Below are positions 34,050 through 42,527 of a stretch of DNA of 64,000 bases, one piece after another. The DNA is from Roseivirga sp. 4D4 (GTDB lineage Bacteria; Bacteroidota; Bacteroidia; Cytophagales; Cyclobacteriaceae): positions 3,765,001-3,829,000 of the forward strand of contig NZ_MDGP01000001.1 of NCBI RefSeq assembly GCF_001747095.1, given 5' to 3'. Under the pieces are notes generated by a model. It did no database searches and had not been told where the DNA came from. It was given only the letters and a program-made list of their open reading frames with translations. Both the position numbers and the translations under genes were made by a program. Position 1 is the stretch's first letter. Every line of letters starts with the position of its first letter.

Positions 34050-34658
34050 ATGGAGAAAACGCACATAGTGATTTGTCAGAAAAGGCAAAGAAGCTTCAAG
34101 AATTGGACTTATTTATTGATCACACTCCTCCTGGCTTTTGGAGAGTTAAAAGCACAGACAACTTTTTCCCTTACTCCTGATCAAAGCTTCAAAGTAGCAG
34201 GTACATCCACCTTGCATGATTGGGAAATGGTGTCAGATGAAGCTCTAGGCAACGCGAAAATCGTGTTGACAGATGGCCAGATCACCAGCATCCAATTACT
34301 TACTGTCGATTTGCCGGCTAATTCATTAAAGAGTGGTAAAAAGGCTATGGATAAGAATGCCTACAAAGCACTTGATACAAAGGAGTATCCTAACATACAT
34401 TTTGAATTGACTGAGTTTGAGACGTTGACAGATCAGCGAATAAAAGCGAAAGGCCGGCTTACTATAGCGGGGACAATTCAAGAGGTGCTGCTCGATGTCA
34501 GTTACGAGATTTCTGAAAATGCTATCCTTTTTGAGGCAGAGTTTCCCATCACTTTCACACAATTTAAAATAGAGCCTCCGAAGGCCCTGTTAGGAACCAT
34601 TAAAACGGGTGATGAGCTACAAATTTCCTTTCGAACAACCTTTAAATCAGTAAACTAA
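34050..34658 (+). CDS. YceI-family periplasmic lipid-binding-like protein
   Basis: 202 residues with a long signal peptide (N-terminal basic tail, hydrophobic FKNWTYLLITLLLAFGELKAQ). The YceI barrel is plain: SFKVAGTSTLHDWEM, SGKKAMDKNAYKALDTKEYPNIHFELTEFE, IKAKGRLTIAGTIQEVLLDV, FTQFKIEPPKALLGTIKTGDELQISF. Members bind isoprenoid or other hydrophobic ligands in the periplasm, and Bacteroidota variants are often copper-induced. First gene after a copper box, 13 bp before the porin. Second, more divergent YceI at 36189. Confidence 0.9.
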   Translation: MEKTHIVICQKRQRSFKNWTYLLITLLLAFGELKAQTTFSLTPDQSFKVAGTSTLHDWEMVSDEALGNAKIVLTDGQITSIQLLTVDLPANSLKSGKKAMDKNAYKALDTKEYPNIHFELTEFETLTDQRIKAKGRLTIAGTIQEVLLDVSYEISENAILFEAEFPITFTQFKIEPPKALLGTIKTGDELQISFRTTFKSVN

Positions 34659-34671
34659 AATTTGAGCAATT

Positions 34672-35940
34672 ATGAAAAAAATGAATATCGGTAATCAATT
34701 GATGTTGTTGGCCTTTATGTTATTGGCATCAACTACTATATATGCACAGCAACCTGCTTTACAGTACTTTCGATCCAATGACAAAGGAGGTCTCAATGTA
34801 TTCGAAACCCCTAAAAAAGATACCATAAAATTCGAAGGGTTAAAAGTTCGAATAGGGGGTGATTTTGCCTTACAATTTCAAGGTCTTTCCCAGTCAAATG
34901 ATATGGTAGGTGACATTTTGGTAGACCTTTCATCTAATTTTAATCTTCCTACGGCCAACTTAAATATTGATGTTCAATTGGCCGATGGATTGCGGATGCA
35001 TTTACGAAACTACTTATCCTCCAGAAATCACAATGAAGGATGGGTAAAAGGAGGGTATCTGCAATTGGATAAGCTGGATTTCATTCAGGAAGGTTTTTTA
35101 AGTGAGTTTATGAAATTCGCCACCTTAAGATTTGGTATGGACGAAATTAATTATGGAGATACCCACTTTCGAAGATCCGATAACGCACGGGCTATATTCA
35201 ATCCTTTTGTTGGAAATTATATTATGGACGCTTTTACAACCGAACCCTTTGCAGAGTTAACACTGCAAAAGTCAGGTTTGATTGGTGTAGTTGGAGTAAG
35301 TAATGGCCGCTTAAATCAAGACCCCATTTCAGGCGATGATGGAATCGCCTTTTTTGCTAAGCTAGGGTACGACAATCAAATAAATGAAGACCTAAGAATT
35401 AGGTTAACAGGCTCAGTTTACAGCAGTTCAGATAAAAGTACCAGAGACTATTTGTACAATGGTGATCGGGCCGGGGCTCGCTATTACAGTGTGCTTGAGG
35501 GAGTCAATGATACCCGTGTCAGTGCATTCCTGCCGCGATTAAACCCAGGATTTGGTTATCAGACTGCCTATCAAATTAATCCATTTGTAAAAATGAGAGG
35601 GCTTGAATTTTTCGGAGTATTTGAAGTGGCCAACAATGGTGATGATACCGTAGGTGGAGGATACACCCAGCTGGGAGCAGAGGCCATTTACCGCTTTGGT
35701 ATTACTGAGCAGCTCTATATCGGTGGACGTTACAATTCGGTAACCGGTGAATCTTCGGATGCTACCCCTTCAGTAGATATCAACAGACTAAACATTGGTG
35801 GTGGCTGGTATATGACCAAAAATGTGTTGACTAAACTCGAATATGTGAGCCAGAAATATGATGGAAATGGGTTTAACGGCTCTAAATTTCAAGGAGCAGA
35901 ATTTGATGGTATTGTAATCGAAGCCGTAATCAGCTTTTAA
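34672..35940 (+). CDS. outer-membrane porin-like beta-barrel
   Basis: 422 residues with signal peptide (MNIGNQLMLLAFMLLASTTIYAQ). The mature chain has many amphipathic strands (GGDFALQFQGLSQS, LNIDVQLADGLRMHLRNYLS, RIRLTGSVYSS, LYIGGRYNSVTGE) and ends GIVIEAVISF with terminal Phe. Resembles porins of the phosphate/carbohydrate-selective (OprP-like) type found with YceI in Bacteroidota copper islands. Substrate not known; altered uptake or export of metal is possible. A clear terminator follows. Confidence 0.8.
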   Translation: MKKMNIGNQLMLLAFMLLASTTIYAQQPALQYFRSNDKGGLNVFETPKKDTIKFEGLKVRIGGDFALQFQGLSQSNDMVGDILVDLSSNFNLPTANLNIDVQLADGLRMHLRNYLSSRNHNEGWVKGGYLQLDKLDFIQEGFLSEFMKFATLRFGMDEINYGDTHFRRSDNARAIFNPFVGNYIMDAFTTEPFAELTLQKSGLIGVVGVSNGRLNQDPISGDDGIAFFAKLGYDNQINEDLRIRLTGSVYSSSDKSTRDYLYNGDRAGARYYSVLEGVNDTRVSAFLPRLNPGFGYQTAYQINPFVKMRGLEFFGVFEVANNGDDTVGGGYTQLGAEAIYRFGITEQLYIGGRYNSVTGESSDATPSVDINRLNIGGGWYMTKNVLTKLEYVSQKYDGNGFNGSKFQGAEFDGIVIEAVISF

Positions 35941-35951
35941 GAAAATGTTAT

Positions 35952-35985
35952 AAGTGTCGACCTAAGAGATGATCGACACTTTTTC
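35952..35985 (+). terminator. Rho-independent terminator
   Basis: AAGTGTCGA (35952-35960) pairs with TCGACACTT (35973-35981), loop of 12, followed by TTTT. Ends the YceI/porin operon. Confidence 0.75.
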
Positions 35986-36008
35986 ATTACGCTTATGTTC
36001 ACTTGTAT

Positions 36009-36173
36009 ATGAAACGGCTTCAGTACAGCAAAAAAATACTCGATAAAGTAAGCTTTGACAGGGAATTGCTTGGCAAGGAATACAATAAAGCATTGAAGTT
36101 ACTCTCAAAAGACGAAGCAATTACACTCAAACTCTGGTACTATTCAAAATTTGGAAACGGAATTGGGAAATGA
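36009..36173 (+). CDS. 54-residue conserved small protein
   Basis: ATG 36009 to TGA 36173. MKRLQYSKKILDKVSFDREL then LGKEYNKALKLLSKDEAITLKLWYYSKFGNG. The opening L-Q-Y-x-K-x-I-L-x-K-V-S-F-D and the E-Y-x-K-A-L-x-x-L are patterns I recall from short cytoplasmic proteins common in Bacteroidota, so the frame is likely real. Helical, basic, no signal. Function unknown. Lies between the porin terminator and a divergent YceI gene, 15 bp ahead of it. Confidence 0.6.
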   Translation: MKRLQYSKKILDKVSFDRELLGKEYNKALKLLSKDEAITLKLWYYSKFGNGIGK

Positions 36174-36188
36174 CCAAGTGATTCGCGC

Positions 36189-36782
36189 ATGACGTTATTC
36201 TATACATTTCTATTGACAACAATTCCGTTTTTTTCAGGTCCTGGAAATTGTACAGAGATACAATGGCATGTTACAGGTAAAAGTAAAGTGGAAATATCTG
36301 GTACCACTAATGTGAGTGATTTTCATTGCCTCTCTGTCAATTATGAGGGACAAGACACTATGGAAGAATCCTGTCCACTCAGGGATGGCTCGTCATCCCT
36401 GAGTGGACAAATAATCATGAAATCAGTGGGTTTTGATTGTCACAAACCCAGCATGAACAAAGATTTTGCTAAAACAATAAAGGCAAATGAATTTCCTGAA
36501 ATAGGAATCAGGTTTGTCGAGCTTAAGAAAAGCCTGTTGGACAAAAAAGTACTTTTTGGGAAAGTAGAAATTACACTTGCTGGAAAATCCAAGACATATT
36601 CCGTTTCGTGTGTGGTGAAAGAAGATGGTGAGAATACTAAGCAGTTGGATGGCAATCAGGTTTTTCGCTTTTCAGACTTTGGATTGCAAGCTCCCAAGAA
36701 GTTGTTTGGAGTAATTCGAACAAGCGATTCGATTATCGTAAGTTTTCAGTTGGATTTAAAAAAATGTAAGAGCTGTGATTGA
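36189..36782 (+). CDS. divergent YceI-like exported protein
   Basis: 197 residues. Short N-terminal signal (MTLFYTFLLTTIPFFSGPGN). The YceI elements are recognisable: HVTGKSKVEISGTTNVSDFHCLS, SLSGQIIMKSVGFDCHKPSMNKDFAKTIKANEFPEIGIRFVEL, LFGKVEITLAGKSKTYSVSCVV, FSDFGLQAPKKLFGVIRTSDSIIVSFQL. Unlike the typical family it has at least six cysteines (four in FHC, SCP, DCH and SCVV), plus a C-terminal CKSCD pair that could bind metal. A perfect 16-bp inverted repeat lies inside the gene at 36372. Confidence 0.75.
   Translation: MTLFYTFLLTTIPFFSGPGNCTEIQWHVTGKSKVEISGTTNVSDFHCLSVNYEGQDTMEESCPLRDGSSSLSGQIIMKSVGFDCHKPSMNKDFAKTIKANEFPEIGIRFVELKKSLLDKKVLFGKVEITLAGKSKTYSVSCVVKEDGENTKQLDGNQVFRFSDFGLQAPKKLFGVIRTSDSIIVSFQLDLKKCKSCD
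36372..36409. repeat. perfect 16-bp inverted repeat inside the YceI-like CDS
   Basis: TGTCCACTCAGGGATG (36372-36387), loop GCTCGT, CATCCCTGAGTGGACA (36394-36409): no mismatch in 16 pairs. It encodes CPLRDGSSSLSG. No T run follows. Confidence 0.85.
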
Positions 36783-36866
36783 AGCGGTTTAAATGAATAG
36801 AAGACCTTCGACTGATGCTCACATCTGTTGATTATCGACCTGAACAACGTTAGACTTTATAAAAAC

Positions 36867-36930
36867 CAAAATCTTATACATCTAAAACCAAATATTGAAC
36901 AAAGCCAGTAGGCCATTTTCTATACATTTG
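36867..36930 (+). promoter_or_regulatory. copper-regulon box plus -7 element for the HYC/cus operon
   Basis: Box CAAAATCTTATACATCT (36867-36883), 39 nt, -7 element TACATTTG (36923-36930). The nearest TTG (36895-36897) is too far (25 nt) for a -33, so activation from the box is likely. Confidence 0.7.
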
Positions 36931-36961
36931 CGTTAGTTAAAATGACAACTCATTTGAGTTA

Positions 36962-37342
36962 ATGAAAAAAATCAGTCGCATATTGCTCGTAATTCTGTTG
37001 ATTACCATTTCCATGGGAGTGACGATTAACAAGCACTTCTGTGGAGAAATGTTGGAGAGCATAGCGATCTATCAACAAGTCGACTCCTGCTGCGAAGGAG
37101 CTGATATGCCTAAAGGCTGTTGTCATGATGAACAGGAAGCATACCAGCTGGATGAATATCAGGTTAACAGCTTTAATTTCATTTTTAAGGCTCCTCAGCT
37201 TGTAAACCCTATCGCATTTGCTGATTTGCAAATGCTGTTCAGGGTTATGCAAATAGATCATTCTGATTCTTTTTACACTGCAGAACCGCCTCCATTAGCT
37301 GAATCCGACCTGCTGGTAGAGATTCAGACATTCCTTCTTTAA
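36962..37342 (+). CDS. HYC_CC_PP family exported protein
   Basis: 126 residues. Signal peptide/anchor at residues 5-22 (SRILLVILLITISMGVTINK) followed by the three family motifs: HFC (variant of HYC), a Cys cluster DSCCEGADMPKGCCHDE, and PPP near the C-terminus (FYTAEPPPLAESDLL). These Bacteroidota proteins sit next to RND heavy-metal efflux genes and probably bind Cu or Ag in the periplasm. It directly follows the copper box, 95 bp before cusA. A His-rich relative is at 54054. Confidence 0.82.
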   Translation: MKKISRILLVILLITISMGVTINKHFCGEMLESIAIYQQVDSCCEGADMPKGCCHDEQEAYQLDEYQVNSFNFIFKAPQLVNPIAFADLQMLFRVMQIDHSDSFYTAEPPPLAESDLLVEIQTFLL

Positions 37343-37437
37343 TACACGCCTCTTTGGGTGATTACAGGTAGCCACAAATGTGAGTTGTGCCTTGACGCCC
37401 CTCGATTGACTAGTTCATAGTATCAATTAAAAAGGCC

Positions 37438-40400
37438 ATGTTAAATAAAACAATCAAATTCTTTTTAGAGAATAAGCTGGTAACAGTATTGCTGTTACTC
37501 ATATTCATCGGCTGGGGAGTTTCCACTGCGCCATTCAATTGGAAGATGGATTTCTTTCCCAGAGACCCGGTGGCGGTAGACGCCATACCGGATATTGGTG
37601 AAAACCAGCAAATCGTATTTACCACCTGGATGGGGCGGTCTCCTCAAGATATTGAAGACCAGATCTCTTATCCATTGACCACGGCACTCCTGGGGATTCC
37701 AGGGGTTAAAACAATCCGTAGTAACTCTATTTTCGGACTGTCGAGTATCTATATCATTTTTGAAGAAGATATAGAATTTTACTGGAGTAGATCCAGAATT
37801 CTGGAGAAGTTAAACTCCCTACCGGCAGGGATTTTGCCCAATGGCGTTCAACCAGCACTTGGACCGGATGCAACAGCATTGGGTCAGATCTTCTGGTACA
37901 CACTGGAAGGGCGAAATCCGGAGACTGGAGAGCCCACCGGGGGCTGGGACCCACAAGAGCTTCGCACCATTCAGGACTATTATGTAGGCTATTCTCTCAC
38001 TTCGGCAAAGGGTGTTTCTGAAGTTGCGGCTATCGGAGGATTTATCAAAGAGTATCAGGTCGATATAGACCCTGTAGCCATGAAAGAGAACAATGTCACT
38101 GTTTCTCAGATTATGAACGCAGTCAGGAAGAGCAACCTCGATGTCGGGGCCCGAACCATTGAATTCAATAGAGCGGAATACTTGGTAAGGGGGCTCGGAT
38201 ATATTGAAAACCTGGAAGACTTAGAGAAGGCGGTAGTGGTAGCCAATGATAACACTCCCATTCGCATTAAAGATGTGGCAGTAGTCAATTTTGGGCCTGC
38301 CACAAGGCGCGGTGGTTTAGATAAGGAGGGTGCTGAAGCTACCGGAGCTGTAGTGGTATCCAGGTACGGAGCCAACCCACTGGAAGTCATTGAAAACGTC
38401 AAGGAAAAGATAAAGGAAATAGCTCCCGGACTTCCTTCCAAAACATTGGCAGACGGTACAGTGTCTAAGGTGACCATTGTCCCGTTTTACGATCGTACGG
38501 GGCTGATCAAAGAAACCCTGGGTACCTTGGAAAAGGCGCTAACCGAAGAAATTCTGATTAGTATCATTGTGGTGATCATTGTGGTGATGAACCTTCGTGC
38601 CTCAGTGATCATCTCTACACTTCTTCCTTTAGGTGTATTGATGACATTTATTGTCATGAGGTATGCCGGGGTAGATGCAAACATTGTGGCACTTTCGGGT
38701 ATTGCCATTGCGATTGGAGTCATGGTGGATGTGGGGGTAGTTTTCACGGAAAACATTATTCGGCACCTTGATAAGCCTGAAAATAAAGGCATATCCAACA
38801 AAGAAAAGTTGGAGGTGATCTATCGAGCGACTACAGAAGTAGCTACCGCTGTGATTACAGCCCTCACCACTACGGTAGTGAGTTTTCTACCCGTTTTTGC
38901 TATGGAGGCGGCAGAAGGCAAACTCTTTAAGCCGTTGGCCTTTACTAAAACCTTTGCTATGCTTGCTGCCCTGTTTATAGGCCTGGCGGTTATCCCAGCT
39001 TTAGCACATTGGTTGTTTTCCATTAGGTTAGGCAAAGAACGGACCGTAAGAATTTGGAACACAGCACTTATTGCTCTCGGAATCTTCATACTCATTTACT
39101 CATCCAGTTGGATGGGAATTATTTTGATACTACTAGGGGCGAATAAGGTATCGGAAAAATGGATATCCAAAAAATGGCGGTGGGTCTCCGAGTACCTTAA
39201 TGTTGCCATTATCATCGTATCACTTGCCATTTTACTAACACGAGAGTGGTTACCCTTAGGTGCACAAAACAGCTTGCTGACCAACTTTACTTTTGTGGGT
39301 GCGGTGATTGTTTTGGTGCTTGGATCTTTGCTGCTCCTGGTAAAATTTTATACCCCAATTCTGAGATGGTGTCTCAACAATAAATGGAAATTCCTGGCAC
39401 TCCCGGTTTTCGTGCTGTTGTTCGGGATACTCTCATGGACAGGGTTTGAAAGTATGTTTGGTTGGGCAGGCCATACAGCTGAAAAAGCAGGTTGGGAGGT
39501 TCGTCAAACAAGTCTTTGGCAATCACTTAACAAAAACTTCCCGGGCACTGGTAAAGAATTTATGCCAGCGCTCGATGAGGGTTCATATTTATTGATGCCC
39601 ACCACTATGGCTCATTCCGGAGTAGAGGAAAATGTTGATGTCATCCGAAAAGTAGATGCCTATGTATCCGCTATTCCAGAGGTAGATCAGGTAGTGGGCA
39701 AGTGGGGTCGCGTCAACTCAGCATTAGACCCTGCACCCATTTCCATGTTTGAGAATACCATCAATTATTTGCCCGAGTATATGGTGAATGAAAATGGCAA
39801 CCGTATGCGGTTTAAGGTAGACAAGGAAGGGGCCTATGTATTAAAGGATGGTAGTTCTTATAATCCAGAGAACGGTTTTAAAAAGGTTTCCAAAGAAGAG
39901 CTGGTTGAAGATAAAAACGGTGAATATTTCCGGCAATGGCGACCAGAGATTCAGTCTCCAAATGATATTTGGGATGAGATCATCAGAGTGGCCAAAGTAC
40001 CTGGTATGACTTCGGCTCCAAAACTGCAGCCAATTCAAACACGGCTCATTATGCTTTCAACAGGCATGCGGGCGCCAATAGGTATCAAGGTTTATGGGCC
40101 TGACCTACAAACCATAGAGACCGTTGGTTTGGAGTTAGAGCGTATTCTCCAGCAGGTACCCAGTGTTCAGGCTTCATCGGTATTTGCCGATCGAATTGTT
40201 GGAAAACCGTATCTCGAATTCAAAGTGGATCGAGACGAAATAGCACGCTATGGCCTTACGGTAGAAGACTTTCAAAAGTCAGTGGAAGTGGCCATTGGGG
40301 GTGTAAAACTTACGTCTACTGTAGAGGGCAGAGAGAGATTTCCCGTACGTGTACGCTATGCCCGTGAATTCCGGGACAATCCAGAGGACATGAAGAAGGT

Positions 40401-41262
40401 CTTAATCCCCACGCCATCCGGTACTCAGGTTCCTTTAGGTGAACTGGCTAAAGTCACTTATAGACGTGGACCGCAGGTGATCAAAAGTGAAGATACTTTC
40501 CTGGTAGGCTATGTGATCTTTGACAAAAAAGAAGGCACTGCAGAGGTTGATGTAGTCGAAGAAGCACAACGATTTATAGATGCTAAGATCGCATCCGGTG
40601 AATTTACAGTACCGGCTGGGGTCAATTTCAAGTTTACTGGAAACTATGAAAACCAGATCAGAGCAACCAAAAGACTGGCTATAGTAGTACCAGTATGTCT
40701 TTTGGCAATTTTTCTGATTCTGTACTTTCAGTTCGGAAATGTTTCTACCACTGCTATGGTATTCTCAGGAGTATTTGTGGCGTTTTCAGGAGGCTTTTTG
40801 CTGATCTGGCTATATGGACAGGAATGGTTTCTCAATTTTTCCATGGTGGGAATTAACATGAGAGACCTCTTTCAGGTAGATACAGTCAATCTAAGTGTAG
40901 CGGTATGGGTGGGATTCATAGCCTTGTTTGGAGTAGCCTCAGACAATGGTGTGATTATGGCTACTTATCTTAAGCAAATCTTCGAGGAGCGAAAACCGTC
41001 CGATGTTGCCGCTGTGAAAGAAGCTGTGCTTCATGCGGGTAAGCTAAGAATCAGACCGGCTATTATGACCACAGCCACAACACTGATAGCCTTACTTCCG
41101 ATTTTCACCTCAACTGGTAAAGGATCTGATATTATGGTGCCTATGGCGATCCCCACGTTTGGAGGAATGTTGGTTCAGGCCATCACCGTGTTCGTTGTGC
41201 CCGTGCTCTACTGCATGTGGCAAGAGGGCAGAGTGAAGCGATTAATGAGAAAGGAGGCCTAA
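37438..41262 (+). CDS. cusA: CusA/CzcA-type heavy-metal efflux RND pump, inner membrane
   Basis: 1274 residues, about 200 longer than enteric CusA. Twelve-TM RND layout: TM1 after residue 10, GVMVDVGVVFTENIIRHL (proton relay) near 425, and the C-terminal bundle with FGVASDNGVIMATYL. Extra length is mostly an added hydrophobic block after the first bundle (IILILLGANKVSEKWISKKW ... LILVLGSLLLL, about 535-640) and a periplasmic insert around 780-840. The Cu-transport methionines are plausible in EFMPALDEGSYLLMPTTMAHSG and RLIMLSTGMRAPIG. Exports Cu(I)/Ag(I) with CusC and CusB, which follow. Confidence 0.92.
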   Translation: MLNKTIKFFLENKLVTVLLLLIFIGWGVSTAPFNWKMDFFPRDPVAVDAIPDIGENQQIVFTTWMGRSPQDIEDQISYPLTTALLGIPGVKTIRSNSIFGLSSIYIIFEEDIEFYWSRSRILEKLNSLPAGILPNGVQPALGPDATALGQIFWYTLEGRNPETGEPTGGWDPQELRTIQDYYVGYSLTSAKGVSEVAAIGGFIKEYQVDIDPVAMKENNVTVSQIMNAVRKSNLDVGARTIEFNRAEYLVRGLGYIENLEDLEKAVVVANDNTPIRIKDVAVVNFGPATRRGGLDKEGAEATGAVVVSRYGANPLEVIENVKEKIKEIAPGLPSKTLADGTVSKVTIVPFYDRTGLIKETLGTLEKALTEEILISIIVVIIVVMNLRASVIISTLLPLGVLMTFIVMRYAGVDANIVALSGIAIAIGVMVDVGVVFTENIIRHLDKPENKGISNKEKLEVIYRATTEVATAVITALTTTVVSFLPVFAMEAAEGKLFKPLAFTKTFAMLAALFIGLAVIPALAHWLFSIRLGKERTVRIWNTALIALGIFILIYSSSWMGIILILLGANKVSEKWISKKWRWVSEYLNVAIIIVSLAILLTREWLPLGAQNSLLTNFTFVGAVIVLVLGSLLLLVKFYTPILRWCLNNKWKFLALPVFVLLFGILSWTGFESMFGWAGHTAEKAGWEVRQTSLWQSLNKNFPGTGKEFMPALDEGSYLLMPTTMAHSGVEENVDVIRKVDAYVSAIPEVDQVVGKWGRVNSALDPAPISMFENTINYLPEYMVNENGNRMRFKVDKEGAYVLKDGSSYNPENGFKKVSKEELVEDKNGEYFRQWRPEIQSPNDIWDEIIRVAKVPGMTSAPKLQPIQTRLIMLSTGMRAPIGIKVYGPDLQTIETVGLELERILQQVPSVQASSVFADRIVGKPYLEFKVDRDEIARYGLTVEDFQKSVEVAIGGVKLTSTVEGRERFPVRVRYAREFRDNPEDMKKVLIPTPSGTQVPLGELAKVTYRRGPQVIKSEDTFLVGYVIFDKKEGTAEVDVVEEAQRFIDAKIASGEFTVPAGVNFKFTGNYENQIRATKRLAIVVPVCLLAIFLILYFQFGNVSTTAMVFSGVFVAFSGGFLLIWLYGQEWFLNFSMVGINMRDLFQVDTVNLSVAVWVGFIALFGVASDNGVIMATYLKQIFEERKPSDVAAVKEAVLHAGKLRIRPAIMTTATTLIALLPIFTSTGKGSDIMVPMAIPTFGGMLVQAITVFVVPVLYCMWQEGRVKRLMRKEA

Positions 41263-41263
41263 G

Positions 41264-42517
41264 ATGAATATGAAAAAGAACCTACTACAATTATTCGTTT
41301 TGTTCACACTCATGCTTTCGCCCAATGTGGTGAATGCCCAAAGCGAACTGGATAGTTACGTGCAAATTGCGGGAGAAAACAACCCTCAGCTTAAATCCTT
41401 GTTTCAGCAGTATATGGCAGCCCTGGAACGATTGCCACAGGCCAAATCATTGCCTGACCCTACGGTTGCATTTGGAGTTTTTGTAAGTCCGGTCGAAACC
41501 CGGGTTGGTGCTCAAAGGGCCAATATTTCGATTTCGCAAATGTTCCCATGGTTTGGCCAATTGAAAGCGCAGGAAAGCGTTGTGGCCGATCTTGCCAAAG
41601 CAAGATACCAAGAGTTCGAAGATGCAAAGAATAAGCTGCAGTTCGAAGTAAGGTCTACTTACAACAACTTGTACGTCTTGCACTCGGCAATTGATATTAC
41701 TCAGGAGAATATCGTACTACTGAACAGCTTCAAAGAATTGGCCAAGGTCAGGTTTGAATCAGGTAAAGGGAGTTTTGTCAACGTCTTGAGAATAGACATG
41801 GAAGTGTTGGAGTTGGATTCACAACTTGAATTACTCAGAGACAGTGAGACTCCCATTCTTTCCAGATTCAAAGAACTGCTCAACACTGAGCTTCCTTCGG
41901 TGATTGCCTTTCCGGATACACTTTGGAGCGATGACTTGGAGACTGATCGTGCCTTTTTGAATGACTCTCTTCTGGCAAATAACCCAGTCCTGAGTAAGTA
42001 TGATTATGAGATGTCATCATTGACTAATCAGGCCAGAGTGGCAGAGTTAAAGGGAAAGCCGTCATTCAGTGTTGGGTTGAGCTATATAAATATTGCCAAG
42101 CGTGATGGCGTGGATGTTTCAGGCAATGGAAGAGACGCCATTGCCTTGCCTCAGGTAGGTATCAGAATACCCCTTTACCGCAAGAAATATCAGGCTATGG
42201 TTAAGGAGAAGCAGATTTTGAGAGAGTCTGTGCGATTGCAAAAGGATAATACAATCAATCGCTTGCAGACCAATCTTGAAGAGTGGATAAAGGACTATCG
42301 CGATGCAGTAAGGCGCGAAGAGCTATACGAGCAATTGAGTGGGATAGCCCGTCAGTCGCTGAATTTACTGGTATCGGAATATACCACGGAAGGGTCAGAC
42401 TTCGAGGAAGTACTGAGAATGGATCGCCAACTACTGAAATATGAGTTGGAACTGGAAAAAGCAAGGGCCGACAGAAATACGACTGTAGCCTACATCAATT
42501 ACTTAATCGGAAAATAA
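41264..42517 (+). CDS. cusC: TolC-family outer membrane efflux protein
   Basis: 417 residues, signal peptide MKKNLLQLFVLFTLMLSPNVVNAQ. Two repeats of the TolC helical barrel: QLKSLFQQYMAALERLPQAKSLPDPTVAFGVFVSP and LSKYDYEMSSLTNQARVAELKGKPSFSVGLSYINIAK; helical QNEKL-type stretches with long coiled coils and the ending EKARADRNTTVAYINYLIG fit the family. Forms the exit duct with CusA. Starts 1 bp after the cusA stop, so strictly coupled. Symbol cusC given for function, not identity. Confidence 0.9.
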   Translation: MNMKKNLLQLFVLFTLMLSPNVVNAQSELDSYVQIAGENNPQLKSLFQQYMAALERLPQAKSLPDPTVAFGVFVSPVETRVGAQRANISISQMFPWFGQLKAQESVVADLAKARYQEFEDAKNKLQFEVRSTYNNLYVLHSAIDITQENIVLLNSFKELAKVRFESGKGSFVNVLRIDMEVLELDSQLELLRDSETPILSRFKELLNTELPSVIAFPDTLWSDDLETDRAFLNDSLLANNPVLSKYDYEMSSLTNQARVAELKGKPSFSVGLSYINIAKRDGVDVSGNGRDAIALPQVGIRIPLYRKKYQAMVKEKQILRESVRLQKDNTINRLQTNLEEWIKDYRDAVRREELYEQLSGIARQSLNLLVSEYTTEGSDFEEVLRMDRQLLKYELELEKARADRNTTVAYINYLIGK

Positions 42518-42527
42518 ATCAAGTGTC

